Part shown: piece after piece, positions 12,901-24,658 of the stretch | Numbering within the stretch: position 1 is the stretch's first letter | Layout of the letters: each line of letters begins with the position of its first letter | Source of the DNA: Brachypodium distachyon | Lineage: Eukaryota; Streptophyta; Magnoliopsida; Poales; Poaceae | Length of the DNA stretch: 64,000 nucleotides | Assembly: GCF_000005505.3 (NCBI RefSeq) | Contig: NC_016132.3 | Span: forward strand, 52,280,914 to 52,344,913 | Direction: 5' to 3' | The notes under the pieces: generated by a model | What the model was told of the DNA's origin: nothing | The model's database searches: none | Seen by the model: only the letters and a program-made list of their open reading frames with translations | Made by a program: the position numbers and the translations under genes

Positions 12901-13453
12901 GTAATGGTCTTGAGATGCATTTATCCAGATCTCAAACACTAGCCGTTGTTTATTCACCAGGTCCTGGTGAAGGAAGTAAGAGACTTGGTATGCGAACCAC
13001 CATTGCAATTATTTTTGCACGGTTGGTCTTGGTTCCTATTGCTGGGGTTGGCATTGTCTTGCTAGTTGATAAACTCGGTTTCATTCCCAAAGATGACAAA
13101 ATGTTCAAGTTTGTCCTACTACTGCAGCATTCTATGCCCACATCAGTTTTGTCAGGTATGAGATAATAAGGGCCGCTGCTTATCACTTACCATCATGTGC
13201 TCATGTTTCAAGATTCCTCTCATAATGTTTTGTTTGTTGAGATCTGTAAAACAGTGGGTGTGGGGGCGCCATGTGCTGCATGTTAGCAAACCGCATTATG
13301 AGATCTGATAATAAGATTGTTCTGTTTACAGGTGCTGTTGCAAACCTGAGAGGGTGTGGAAAAGAATCGGCCGCCATCTTGTTCTGGGTGCACATTTTTG
13401 CAGTGTTTTCCATGGCAGCATGGATTATTTTCTATTTGACCTTGCTCTTCTAA
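9908..13453 (+). CDS. PILS6: PIN-LIKES auxin carrier, PILS6 type
   Basis: Coding exons: 9908-10105, 10250-10329, 11602-11726, 11815-11936, 12101-12328, 12416-12490, 12585-12685, 12805-12857, 12961-13155 and 13332-13453. They give 1299 nt and 432 aa, in frame at every GT-AG junction. PILS proteins sit in the ER membrane and lower nuclear auxin signalling by retaining auxin there. The protein shows the auxin-efflux-carrier fold: hydrophobic helices in the N-terminal half, a charged loop (about residues 176-255, exon 5, with PPPGETFDGEEEK), and a hydrophobic C-terminal half. Family motifs include GNIGNIPLVL, SFGQWVGA, FFFTDSCLILG and LLLQHSMPTSVLSG. Length is usual for the family (about 400-450 aa). 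The start is MMERRS; either Met could serve. Assignment to PILS6 rather than another clade rests on remembered similarity along the whole protein to Arabidopsis PILS6. Intron 2 carries a MITE. Confidence 0.93.
10896..11197. mobile_element. Tourist-like MITE in intron 2 of the PILS6-like gene
   Basis: The left end GGGCATCAACAGTAG and the reverse complement of the right end GGCCATCCACAAAG are imperfect inverted repeats. Flanks are TTA (10893-10895) and TTG (11198-11200), consistent with a 3-bp TTA duplication carrying one change. Internal GACTCTT/AAGAGTC motifs are repeated in both orientations. About 302 bp, non-coding. Sequence downstream to about 11410 may be a further LTR-like scrap but could not be assigned. 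Confidence 0.6.
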
Positions 13454-14100
13454 GTACGTGGCTTCCAGTATGCAGTTCCTTTTCTGTTTTGGGCTTACTT
13501 CTATGCATATTAACTGCGGTTTCTTGATTCTCAAATTATTCTGGTTTGATTTACAGAGACTACCGAACGGCAATGCCTGCAAAAATTAGTTACTGTCAAA
13601 AAAAAATATCGAAGAAGATAGTGTCATGACTTGTACAATAGCTACTAAATCCTTGTGGCAGCTCTGGAGGTACGAGTTGTATCGGTGCATATATGGTTCA
13701 TCATGCCCGCCTGTGCAAATGCCACTGTTATGTTAAATTTGCCTCCTGGCTGCTGCAAGTATGGAGGGATGAGAATCGCAGCAGCTAGTGCCCTGCCCAT
13801 ATATACCATCAGGCTACCTTAACCTCTTAGACTGGGTTTGCTGCCCTTATTATTGTCACCTGTATTTAAAATATTTCGATCCATTTGCCTACTTGGTTCA
13901 GGTGTAATTTGGGTGGCGTATCTGTGAATTTTGATGGCCCAGTAGTCAGTTCTTGAATTCAGATAGCAACTATATAAGCATATCATCGGGCGCATTGGAC
14001 AGCAAACCATGATGCATGATTCTGTGCCCACTGTCTACCGATACATGGATCTGATTATCACAAGCGATGATGTGCAACAGTGCAAGCCTCATGCCAGCAG
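13454..14100 (+). other. Probable 3' UTR of the PILS6-like gene
   Basis: The stop codon TAA (13451-13453) is followed at once by GTACGT, and an acceptor-like GATTTACAG ends at 13556, so a small 3'-UTR intron (13454-13556) is plausible. A trailing exon may run to about 14000. No clear polyadenylation signal decides the end. Confidence 0.35.
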
Positions 14101-16174
14101 GGTGTCAAAGCATGCGTGCATGTCCCTGGTGTAGCCAAACCGACAGCAAAACATTATGGAGAAGTTCTGAGATGAACTGCCGCGCCTGATCTCTCCATGT
14201 GCTTGTATGTAGATCTGGGACTCGGCAGAGCTTGAATCATTAATTTTGACAACCATGATACTTTTGAATCTCCCACCAACCAATTATTGCGTATCCGATC
14301 TAGAAACTCATCTCTCGCTGTCACTTTGCCGTTCAGCCTACTTTTTTTCTGCTAAAAACCCAACATTCTTGCTTCTTCCTGGTGCACACCCACCAGAAAT
14401 TAATTGGACCGAGTTGCCTAGTTGAACGGAATGGACCATGAAGATTTATGACTCGGTAGAATATGCACGTACATGTGGTTAGTCGGAGGAAGCAAGCATC
14501 ACATCACCAAGGCACAAGCAGCGCAGTACCAATAAATCATCGTCTCTTGCGCTTCTGCATCGGACCAGGCCAAGTGGTCACGCACTCACGCAGGGGAAGG
14601 CTACGTTTACAAGGACACACCATCGCCCAAGGACAAGCACGGGCAGATGTCCAAGCGGAAGGGTTCGCGCGTCTCGGAACCATATCCTCTTGAGATACAA
14701 TGAGCCAAAATACAAGTCAGGCTGCCCGCTGCCATGATAGGCAAGGATGCAGTCATGCATCACAAGCGGCGTGGCAACTGGCAAACGTGTTAGGCTATCT
14801 CAAAAATTTTAAAAATCATGTTTGTCTACCACATGAATTTGTACAGTGAGACACAAATCCAGAGAAATGATAGCTTTTAGAGAGGAATTGGAGTTAGTTA
14901 TAATGTGATTTCATGAAATTTGAGATTGAATTCCTGTGGCCAATTATGTGCCAACCAAACAAGTTGGCTTCTGAAATTCAAAATGAATTCCAGAATTCTA
15001 TGTCCAAATGATGGATGCCAAACAGACTGTTACAGTAAATACCAAAGACCACTAATCTTTGAGTACTAGTCACACAAACCTTTATCTTTGAGTACTGGTC
15101 ACACATAAAAAATAAAAACAATAACCAGCATTTAGCTACCGTCTCAAATTGTTCAAAAAATATAAAAATTGCTGCCATTTTGCTTAACAGATCAGCAGTT
15201 CAATTTAAATAATTTGGGTGATAGCACAGTGAAAAAACAACGGTTACCTGATTCTTCCACGCCACAGTGAAATTAAGGTCTTTCGCTTTCTGCCTTATAC
15301 TCAACTTACTGCTTGAAAGATAAGAAATACTACCTCCATTCGTAAATATAAAATGTTCTAAGTTTTGTCCTAAATTTAACCAAGTTTATAGAAAAATATA
15401 CTGATATCTACAATATCGATTAAGTATACTGTGATAACATATATCATGACTGGTTGAATAGAACAAATTTAGACTTGGTACAAAGTTAGCACATCTTGCA
15501 TTTCCCAACCGAGGGAGTATTCTCAATAATTACAAGGGGACCAGATCAACGTAATAATTAACGACAGTATATAAAGACCGAGCTGGGCAAACTCATTTAG
15601 ACTTAACAAATCACAGCTCAAAACGGAATAACAGACCAAACAGGCAAACAGTGGTTCTCCTAGACTACAGAAATTGGGCAATCCAAACCACATCTAGCCA
15701 CTGGGCGCCGGCCATTCACTTGCACATCTTCTGGAGGATTAACCTAACCCAAAGATTAGCTGTGATAGCGCTTCTTTTTACCGAGAACAACTTATCCCAG
15801 TATTGAGTAGCAAGACTAATAGAAGAATCAAACCACAAGACCTTTCCAGTAAATTAGTACTCTCTCTGAATTAAGAAGTACTAGTCCAAAGACAACTTTC
15901 CAGAATTAAGAAGCACTTTGCACGGAAAATGAGAACAGAAACATGCTTCTGTTGCCACCGTCTTTCAACTATGCTTTTCCCTCTCCTAGCGCCACTACTT
16001 CAGAATTGATTCCATTACCACAGGGAAGCAACAAAATAGAATGGAAGTTCCTATTATCGTCTTGGAATAACTTTGCAGCAAGGTAAAGGATGCCTATGAG
16101 ATGATAAACCTCGCATCATTTCCCCTGGTCTGCATCAACATACCACTACCTTCTCGCCTTCCCTCTCCGTAGAG
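14101..16174. other. Intergenic between the PILS6-like and C2 genes
   Basis: No coding exon recognised. Contains a short direct duplication at about 15049-15110 (TCTTTGAGTACT followed by A/G then GTCACACA, twice) and the Stowaway MITE at 15330. The last few hundred bases before 16175 should contain the promoter and leader of the C2 gene, but I see no decisive core element. Confidence 0.5.
15330..15517. mobile_element. Stowaway-type MITE
   Basis: The element starts CTACCTCCATTCGTAAATAT and ends AACCGAGGGAG, with TA on both sides (15328-15329 and 15518-15519). That is the Tc1/mariner-Stowaway pattern. 188 bp, AT-rich, non-coding, with somewhat eroded inverted ends. Confidence 0.8.
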
Positions 16175-17780
16175 ATGACAAAAATATCAATCGAGTTCTG
16201 CATAATCTCCGCACGTGGTCTAGGCCGCAAATCATCATTGCTGAAGCCACAGTGGTTTGCAGTCGGATGGGTTGATCCCAACAGCAAGTATTGCACTAAG
16301 GTTGATACATCAGGACACTCGGACGCAAATTGGGGCACCAAGTTCTCGCTCTCGGTTGAAGAACATGATCTGGCACTGCAGCGGATGGAACTGACAGTTG
16401 AAGTCTACAGGAGAGAGCCCATCTTTCTGACGGAACATCTCCAGGGAGCTGTGACTGTCCAGATGAAAGAGTACCTTGACAAATTTGCATGCAGTGAGGA
16501 GCATTCTGGTGTTACTGAGGACACTGGGAGTTTCCAGCTTAGAAGGAAGAAGTCAGACAAAGCTCATGGGTTTGTGGATATATCCATCCGAATCTGCAAG
16601 GAGAAAGATGATAATGGTCAGTTTTCAGGTAAACAGAAATTTCTGTTCTGCAAGAACGGAAGTATCTGATTTGGCATCTTCCATCTGACATGTTGACCAA
16701 AACATTTTTTGCTGTCGGAGTGTAGGTAGAACAGATAATTTTGCAAAATCATTTGCACATAACACTATAATAGTTGTCAGAATTAAAATAATAATAGTAA
16801 TAATAGGAAATCCAATAATATTTGGGTAATCAGATATGTTGCAAGAAGTCTTATGATATCCATTTTCCAGGCAATATCCTAACAACATAGGCTGATAGCA
16901 ATAACAAAAGTACATGGTGCATCTTAAATGGGTACATGCGTCCTAAATTTGTACAGAAAATGACCACCACATTTTTCGTACAAAAAAGCATGACTGCTTG
17001 ATCCATCGTCAGGCTAAAAACATACAGAAATGACTAACACTTTAATTGCTTCTTAAAACATAACGGTGTTAGCAGAAGAACAAATAAATCTTAAGTTAGT
17101 ACGTGGCAAAAAAGAAAATCAGTTAGTAGGAATGGTAGTATACTCATAGTATCTATGATCGAGCTCTTGCAATCAAAAGGTTATGTTTCACAAATAGATC
17201 AAGTGAAATACGATGAGTTTCAAAATTACAACACCATATTTATTTTGATATGGTTCACATACAGTTATATTTAACCTATAAATATAACTGTTGATTTGCA
17301 GGATCAGGTGAAGGATTGAAGTACCCAGATCAGGTCGGCATCACATTAGCAATAGAGGATGGTCCAGTTTACAGTTATCCACCATTGCCTTCCAACCATT
17401 ACAGGGGCCGTACCAAAGATGTCGATCACTATAGTAATGCCATGCCAGTGACTCCTAGAACTCGCTCAGATCCACCCCCTTCAGGAAGTAGCTACAGCTA
17501 CCAACCCCCAATGGTTCCATCACTGCCGCCACCAACTTCATACCCCAGCTTCTTTCCACCACAGTATACCGGTAGGGATCAAGTGCCACAGAACTACATA
17601 AATATACCACCTAGAAAATATGCAGGTCAGAATGGCGCAACAAACTTTGGAATGGGGCTTGGAGCTGGAGCACTGGCGGCTGGAACTATGATATTTGGTG
17701 AAACCCTGTTGCCAGGTCCAAGTCTCAGTGCTGGTATTGACGGTCCAAGCCTATCAGTATCCAATGCTGCACCATTCTGA
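16175..17780 (+). CDS. C2-domain protein with proline/tyrosine-rich C-terminus (SRC2/BAP-like group)
   Basis: Two exons, 16175-16628 and 17302-17780, join in frame (933 nt, 310 aa). Residues about 4-135 form a single plant C2 domain: ISIEFCIISARGL opens the first strand, then WFAVGWVDPNSKY, WGTKFSLSV, and FVDISIRICKE closes it. Small plant C2 proteins of this group bind membrane phospholipid, often in a calcium-dependent way, and several act in stress or defence responses. The domain lacks an obvious full set of Asp ligands, so calcium dependence is uncertain. The second exon encodes a low-complexity segment rich in Pro, Tyr and Ser (SYSYQPPMVPSLPPPTSYPS), then a Gly/Ala-rich tail (GLGAGALAAG). 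No signal peptide. Its stop codon lies 49 bp from the stop of the opposite-strand PPR gene, so the 3' UTRs must overlap or be very short. Family membership is firm; the exact orthologue is not. Confidence 0.88.
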
Positions 17781-17829
17781 TAGCTGAGAAACAGTATACC
17801 GATGCTAGCTTGTAACAACATATGAACAG

Positions 17830-19656
17830 TTATGAGCATTCAATTGCATATAATGGGGTAATGATGCTCAAATCACCGCAATCCCTCATCCAACTTATCA
17901 ACACGTGCAGCATTTCATAGATCATGTCAGCCTCAGGATGTGCCTTATCACCGCTAACAAAAGCATGCATCAATGTTGCACTCCCGCTGTTTCCTCCACC
18001 CACCTCAATCCAGCTGCAGCCAGGTGAAGCCTTCTGCACTCCTTGCCGTCGCATCTCCCCCCTTACCTCCTCCAGCTCCTTAAAGCTTCCCTCCCAACCA
18101 AATGTGTTTGCTAGCAGCACCCATCCACCACTCCCAGACTCCTGTGTCGTCATCAGCATCCTAGCTGCCTCTTGGGCCCTTTCTTTATCACCATGCATCC
18201 GGCATGCTGCAAGATATGTCCTCCATGCACCAGCCCCTACATCCCCTGCCTCTTGTACTACCTTTCTTGCCTCATCCAGCCTTCCTGCTCGCCCAAGCAT
18301 GTCAGTCACACAGGCATAGTGCTCCAGCTGTGGGTCCAGACCAAACTCCTCTTTCATCCTCTTAAGAAAACCCCTCCCTTCTTCGACAAGCCCAGAGTGG
18401 CTGCAAGCCGACATTGTGCCCAATAGGGTTACCTCATCTGGCACCAGCCCTTCTACCTCTGTCATCTGGCGGAACAACTTCAGTGCCTCTTGCCCACGCC
18501 CATGGGATGCATACCCATCGATCATAATATTCCATGACGCCACGTCCTGTTGGCTCATCCAATCAAATACACGGCATGCTTCATCCAGCGCACCGCTCTT
18601 GGCATACATGTCAACCAGTGCGTTACAAGCAAATACATCCAGTGCACCATCGCAAGCCAGTCCGCTCGTCACAATGTACCCATGCACCTCCCTCCCAACC
18701 TTCAGGGCTGCAGTTTGTGCACATGCAGGGAGAACAGCCGCAACAGTCACTGCATCCGGCCATATTGCGGCACGCCTCATCCTTGCAAATAGCCTCATTG
18801 TCCCCACATGGTCAGCCGAGTACTGCAATGCCGACAGCATTGAGTTCCAGCTGAACAAGTCCTTGTCATTCTCTGCCATGCCCTCAAACAATGCCGCTGC
18901 ATTGGCCACCTTATGGGACTTGCCATAAAGATCCATCAACGCGTTACACACCGAAGCCTCGTGGTCAAATCCAGACTTCACCACCATTCCGTGCACTGCA
19001 GCCCCACGTTGCAAGTCCGCTGTCGCGGTACAGGCCGACAGGACTCCGGTGACGGTGAAACTGCTGATCTCCAGCACGCCGCTCTCCCTCCTCATCTGCA
19101 GGAAGAACTGTATAGCACGGTCGAAGCATCCGAGCTTCGCAAACCCATTGAGCATCGCGTTCCACACCACGACGTCCCGGAAGGGCAATTCGTCAAACAG
19201 GCGGTGCGCGTGGTCGGCAAGGCCGAACCTGAGGCAGGCACGGAGCAGGGCGCTGGCGGTGAAGAGGTCGTGGGCGAGGCCGCAGCGGAGGGAGAGCGCG
19301 TGGATGGCGACGAGGTGGTGCGGGGACGGAGCGGAGGAGACGAGCGGAGGGAAGGAGAACGGGTCGGGGGAGTGGACGAGGCGGAGGCGGCGGAAGACGG
19401 AGAGCGCGAGAGGGTGGGGCAGGGAGAGCCCGGCGTTGAAGCAGGGGAGCGGGGAGGTGGGGGAGAGGAGGAGCGGGAGGCGGGCGTGGAGGGCCGGGAC
19501 GCGCGCGTAGAGGGAGACGAGAGATGTGAGCGTGGCCGGGGAGGAGGCGAGGCGGCCGGAGGTGAGGAGGTGGGCGTGGAGCGGCAGGAGGAGGCGCCGG
19601 GTCGGAGGACGCGGGTGGGAGACGATAGCGCGCAGCGGGAAGCGCACGGCCGCCAT
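17830..19656 (-). CDS. Pentatricopeptide repeat protein, PLS class with E/E+ tail (At3g14730-like)
   Basis: Intronless, 1827 nt, 608 aa. PLS-class PPR proteins enter mitochondria or plastids and bind RNA, commonly as site-recognition factors in C-to-U editing. The start at 19656 gives MAAVRFPLRAIVSH, an Arg-rich N-terminus suited to an organellar presequence. An in-frame ATG 87 codons upstream (19917) exists, but the extra sequence looks like leader. Repeats run from about residue 40 to 470, with PPR signatures such as DVVVWNAMLNGFAKLG, ACNALVDMYAKSGALDEA, DVASWNIMIDGYASHG and HYACVTDMLGRAGRLDEA. The C-terminus has an E domain (WVLLANTFGWEGSFKEL, SPGCSWIEV) and a partial E+ segment. There is no DYW deaminase, so if it edits it would need a partner supplying that activity. 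The At3g14730 match is from remembered similarity. Confidence 0.9.
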   Translation of the reverse strand: MAAVRFPLRAIVSHPRPPTRRLLLPLHAHLLTSGRLASSPATLTSLVSLYARVPALHARLPLLLSPTSPLPCFNAGLSLPHPLALSVFRRLRLVHSPDPFSFPPLVSSAPSPHHLVAIHALSLRCGLAHDLFTASALLRACLRFGLADHAHRLFDELPFRDVVVWNAMLNGFAKLGCFDRAIQFFLQMRRESGVLEISSFTVTGVLSACTATADLQRGAAVHGMVVKSGFDHEASVCNALMDLYGKSHKVANAAALFEGMAENDKDLFSWNSMLSALQYSADHVGTMRLFARMRRAAIWPDAVTVAAVLPACAQTAALKVGREVHGYIVTSGLACDGALDVFACNALVDMYAKSGALDEACRVFDWMSQQDVASWNIMIDGYASHGRGQEALKLFRQMTEVEGLVPDEVTLLGTMSACSHSGLVEEGRGFLKRMKEEFGLDPQLEHYACVTDMLGRAGRLDEARKVVQEAGDVGAGAWRTYLAACRMHGDKERAQEAARMLMTTQESGSGGWVLLANTFGWEGSFKELEEVRGEMRRQGVQKASPGCSWIEVGGGNSGSATLMHAFVSGDKAHPEADMIYEMLHVLISWMRDCGDLSIITPLYAIECS

Positions 19657-21640
19657 TTCTCCCGGCGGCGGCGGCGGCTCGTGGCTCTTTATGCTGAGAT
19701 TTTGAAGCCTCGGAGCGACAGAGCTCGGGGGGCCGAGTCGCGCCACCCGTTGCGGGTTGACCACGGTTTCCTTTTCGAAAGAGATCATGGGTTGGGTGCC
19801 ATCCGTCGAGGCCGTGGCCCGTGGAGGCCTTTTTGTTCGTACTACTATGAACCGCAGTTTTGTTCCTCTGCCGACCGCTGCCCGCTGGGCCGTCGCTGCT
19901 GAAGCACGAAATGGCATCGCTTCTGTAGAAAATCAAAACCTCTAAATTTTTCCGTCGTTCTAGATCCACTTCCCCGGACCACCACGGGACGGGCCGGCCT
20001 CGTCGAATGCCTTTGCATGGCGTCGGTTTCGTGCATCCACGGCAGCGCGTCGTTGCGGGCCAGGGGACAGGAACCTCCCGAGTCCTGGTCTCCTGGCACG
20101 TTCTGGAGCTTATTAGCGCGTGCCGCTGGGACTGGGAGTATTATCTTTTTCCTGCGCGGCCAAACTTCGAAGAAAATGTTTGCTGATTCTACGTACGTAG
20201 CCATGCCACACCTTTGTTAATGAAAAGAAATACTCACAAAGGACAAAATCAGGTACGAAGAGCCACAGAGAGAGAGAGAGAGAGAGGACCTTGGAGTGAA
20301 GTGGTTAGACATTGTATCCGCAGGCGCGGCGCGGATGATGACAAAATCTGGTGTTAATGCTTTTTAAACGAGAGGGATTAGAGAATTGAGGTTACCATCA
20401 TACCATGTGCATGCCAAGACCGGCTAGCGCTAAGCGGCCTGGTTGTCCTTTACAATGTCCTTTCTTTTTCCGGAGTGCAAAAGAAATTAGTCCTTTGCTT
20501 TTCTTGAACCAGTATCGGACTTGAATTCTTTCTTTTTTCGACGCAGCATCATCAGACTCACGTTGCAAGCCATGATTTACCCCCAGACGCACGTTGGATC
20601 GAGCGAGAGCGACGCGCGGCCGAATTTCCGGCGAAGGGGAGAGAGAGCCGGAGTGCGGTGCATATGTGGGTGTCGTTTGGTCCAAAAGCAGCATCACATC
20701 GGCCTCCCATCCATCGCAGGTCTTTCTTTCCTTCTTTCTTTCAGCTCATGCCGGCTGCCGGCAGGCGTGGGTCAAATGCCACGCACGTCTTTTCTTTTCT
20801 CCCCCATCTTTCTCCACACGCCTTTCGCTTTTCGGCACTTGGTAGTGGGGCTTGCTTCCGTAGCCATCGATTGCCTATCGGTCGAGAGCGCACACGCTTT
20901 ATTTTTTCGTTTTGAACTTTGCAAGTATCGACCTGAGCTGAGTGCTGCTGCTGCTCCATGCATGAAGCATGATGAGCGGCGGATGGAATTGGGTACAGCT
21001 TCTCTTGCACCAATGGAGTAGGCATGGATCATGGATGGTACCTTTACCATATATCCCACTAATGTATCCGTCCACACATCCCACTACGTAATGTATATCA
21101 ATCTCCACGGAGAAGTGCATGGCAACCTGTCCGCAATAGCTAACTTGTATGTCCACGTAATGCAAATATACAAACAACTGAGTTCTTCCTCTTCTTCATT
21201 TTCTACTACTTCGAATGAGTAGTCCATGACACCGTGTCGATCATATATGATTGGCTTGTGGAGTATCTCGTTGGCCATGCATGCTGTATATTCTTCATCA
21301 GCGTTGACAAACAGAATGGCGTTGCATCTTATCTCTCGACACGCAGCTACGCAGGCAATTCGGTCTAATGGACGTGCCGGTGCTATAAATTAAGTACGGA
21401 GTACCTGGTATTAGTTGGTTGATCCTGGAAGCGAGACAAGACAAGCAACAGTACCTGGAGTCGTCTTCAGCTTTCGTCCCCCCTCACATGCCCACGCCAC
21501 CATCATTCTTCCCCTGCCTTTACGCACTCCACACTTCCGTTCTACTCATCCCCTTCCTTATCGCAAATCCATCCACGCACTGACGCACACACAACTCCAT
21601 CATAGTTCAATTTGAAACCGATCGTCTTTCTCCTCTCCTC
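19657..21640. other. Intergenic between the divergent PPR and WOX genes
   Basis: Holds the PPR promoter (minus side) and distal WOX promoter (plus side). A pure GA dinucleotide run lies at about 20269-20286; GA/CT tracts near grass promoters are common. Short open frames on both strands are unsupported. No transposon ends recognised. Confidence 0.5.
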
Positions 21641-22206
21641 CTGCCAGCCAGAAACTGGGGAGAACACAGGTGAAGAAATTTGGCACAGACGGACAGAGTT
21701 GGCGTGGCAGCAGGGTGACCAGCGCCCAGCGAGGCAGGCCTCAAGCAGCCGCGCCGGGCCAGTCGTGGAGTCGCCGGCCCTCCCGGGCTTCCGCCGCCGG
21801 CCGCCGCCGTGTAGGTTCAGCCGCTGTCCGCTGAGCAGCGTGGCCGTGGCCGCCCGCCGTCTCAATCCATCCCAACTTCCTTAGCGCCGCTGCTGATCAA
21901 TCCAGAGGTGCTGAGCCGCTGAGGTTTTGACGAGGCGACGGCACGAGCCAGTGGACTCGATCGATCCAATCTCCCGAGCGCGGAGCGATAGTCCCCGTCC
22001 CAAGAGGTAAACGACGACCCAACGCCCCCAAAATCACGTTAACATTCCTTTTTTCCTTCCTCATTTCACGTAACAGCCAGATTTAATTTACCTGTACATA
22101 ATTTCTTGCGCCAAATTAAGGCAGGGGCTCCGCCCATGTTTCCAAATTCCGTTCTTCTTTCTCTCCTGAAATTTTGTGTGCCTCCTCAAGGGGCCGGCGG
22201 GGAGCC
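21640..22206 (+). promoter_or_regulatory. Leader region of the WOX gene with probable UTR intron
   Basis: GC-rich leader-like DNA to about 22005 is followed by a donor-like CCAAGAG|GTAAAC at 22006. An acceptor-like CTCCTCAAG ends at about 22190, just upstream of the ATG at 22207. The exact transcription start is not visible. Confidence 0.4.
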
Positions 22207-24658
22207 ATGGAGTGGGACAAGGCCACCGCCGCGGCCGTGGCCGTGGCCGGCGAGCAGGTGGACGAGAGGGGCGGAGTGGAGGCACTGGGGTACGTCAAGG
22301 TCATGACTGACGAGCAGATGGAGGTGCTCCGGAAGCAGATCTCCATCTACGCCACCATCTGCGAGCAACTCGTCGAGATGCACCGCGCCCTCACCGCGCA
22401 CCAGGACTCCATCGCAGGTCTGTACACTTGTACTAGCAACTACCACATGCTGATGGTTCGGTTTACTCTTTCTGCATAAAGGGCGAAAACGGCTCAACTT
22501 TTTGAAGGACCCCGCTTTCTTTCTTTATGAACAAAATTCGGGTGTTATGGGTTACTATCAGATCTGTACAGATGATGTTTAGCGTTGGAGGTAGTATAAC
22601 TGGGATCGGTTTAACTTTTCTTTTTAGTGCTGTATAGTTCAATCTGTTGTTTTCGACTGGTGGTGACAGTACCTTTTGACTTTGTTTATGCTCGTAGATG
22701 GTGCCTCATCCGTTGATAATTTTTTGTTGTTAGGAATTGATTGCAATGGTAATGCAGTGGGCGGTTGATGAGATTGTGGTTCATGGCGCGTCATTTTCCA
22801 TCATTAATTATGCAGGATCCTGTTATGTTTCTTGTTTGCTTGGCATACTTATAGCTATTGATAATATAGTAATGGACATCCTCTTGATTAGTGTAATGGC
22901 TCGGCCAGTAAAAGCACCCCATTGCTTGCCTAAACTAGAGCTTGCGGTTGGAGCTTGTGAACTCCATTGTTTGGCTAATAAATTTCAGTTTGGTAGGATT
23001 TACCCTACAGCTCGCCTCAAAAACTTATTTCATGCATTTATTATTTTCATGTTGCTTGTGAACTAAATGGAGAACTGTAGGAAATACAAGAAAGTGCCAT
23101 ATCATCAATTTGATGACTTATTAGGAAGTTGACAGTAGATCGGGCCAACAATATACATGGGAGGTACTTCATTTACTGGTTGAGTTAATGACTTTAAGAT
23201 TTGTTGGCTCTACGTCATATTCATGGCTGGGGCCTTGTTACTTATGTTACACTGTAAAAAAAAACTGTATGATAGTTGCCGCAGGCCTTGTTACTTATGC
23301 TCTAATAGTGTGAGCATTAATTAAGTTACAGAGGGGAGCTCAAATGCTGCACCACAAATGAAATATAGCTAACAATGCATACTTTATTATCTAGGGACAC
23401 AAGTTTGTCGTGTAGGATCAATTACCATTTCGTGCCATGTTCCCATGTGCACCTCTATTGTTCTTCAATGTTCTGCTGTTCAGCAGAATTTATGCTTGAC
23501 ATGTAGGAATCTTGTAACATGTTTACTTATCTAATTATCTTTCTACTAGGTCAAACACTAATTATTATACAATTATAATAACTTAAACAGTCATGTTCAG
23601 TTGCATACTTGTCCATGCTGTATTGGAGCATCAGTCAATACTTTATACTCAACTTAATAGATTTCTTCTTCACAACTTAACCATATATTTTTTTCCCATT
23701 TGCAGTTTCTGTTTATTCATTTTTACTACCTGGCCTCACAAGAATTTCCGACCACTCTAGGATTTTTTTAATATATATATATAATATAATTCAGTCAATC
23801 TAATACCACTAAAAGATTGCACCAACTCCCAAGACACAAACATTTGAGTTTCCTGAGCCCCGTTGCCCATTCTCAATTTATTTTTCTTGTTTCTACCGTA
23901 TTTGTTGTGGATCGAACCGATAGTTCCTTTTGTGCTGAACTGAGATTTCATTTTTCTCAGGAATGAGGCTTGGTAATATGTATTGTGATCCTCTAATGGT
24001 TCATGGTGGTCACAAGATCACAGCGAGGCAGCGTTGGACACCAACCCAGATGCAGCTGCAGATCCTTGAGAGCATTTTTGACCAAGGAAATGGAACACCA
24101 AGCAAGCAAAAGATAAAAGATATCACAGCAGAGCTCTCACAGCATGGCCAGATCTCAGAGACTAATGTCTACAACTGGTTCCAGAACAGGCGTGCACGGT
24201 CGAAGCGGAAGCAGGCTGCTTCTCTACCAAACAATGCTGAATCTGAGGCCGAGGCGGACGAGGAGTCCCCGACCGAGAAGAAGCCTAAGTCAGATGGGCC
24301 ACTTCACCAGAACATGGCCACAAGAGCTCACAACCCCGAAAGGATCTCAGAGATGCATCGTCACTTGGATATGGAGCATGAGCAAAACCGTGGTATGATG
24401 TATGGATCCAACAGCGACAACAGCTCTAAATCATCGGGCGGTTTGGGCCAGATGTCCTTCTATGCGAATGTTATGTCAAATCCAAGTACGTTTGGCAAAC
24501 AGAATACCATCATTACACAGCACGTAAACTTGCATATAAGCTACTGTACTGAATCTTTTGTTGTTCGTGCAGGAATTGATCAATTCTTGGGGAAGGTGGA
24601 GACCCCCGGGAGCTTCTCCCAATTCCGGCCAGGCGAAAGCTTTGACATGTATGGATGA
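22207..24658 (+). CDS. WOX8: WUSCHEL-related homeobox transcription factor, WOX13 clade (rice WOX8-like)
   Basis: Exons 22207-22417, 23961-24485 and 24573-24658 join in frame: 822 nt, 273 aa. The N-terminus (MEWDK, then [20 protein letters not shown] and [15 protein letters not shown]) is the conserved block of the ancient WOX13 clade. The homeodomain spans about residues 92-155 ([20 protein letters not shown], then helix 3 [17 protein letters not shown]) and has the enlarged loop typical of WOX proteins. An acidic Ser/Glu region ([10 protein letters not shown]) follows. As expected for this clade I see no canonical WUS-box. The last exon begins IDQFLGKVE, a conserved C-terminal motif. WOX13-clade factors are nuclear and act in development, for example root, floral transition and fruit. 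Naming as WOX8 follows remembered similarity to rice WOX8. Confidence 0.93.

Noticed and set aside
18913..19902. A 329-codon plus-strand open frame opposite the PPR gene
   Set aside because: Composed mainly of Glu, Gly, Arg and Val, the mirror of a GC-rich PPR coding strand. The opposite strand has clear PPR and E-domain motifs; this is a shadow frame.
19657..19917. An upstream start for the PPR protein (87 extra residues)
   Set aside because: The extension lacks PPR features and reads like leader. The downstream Met gives a typical organelle-targeting N-terminus.
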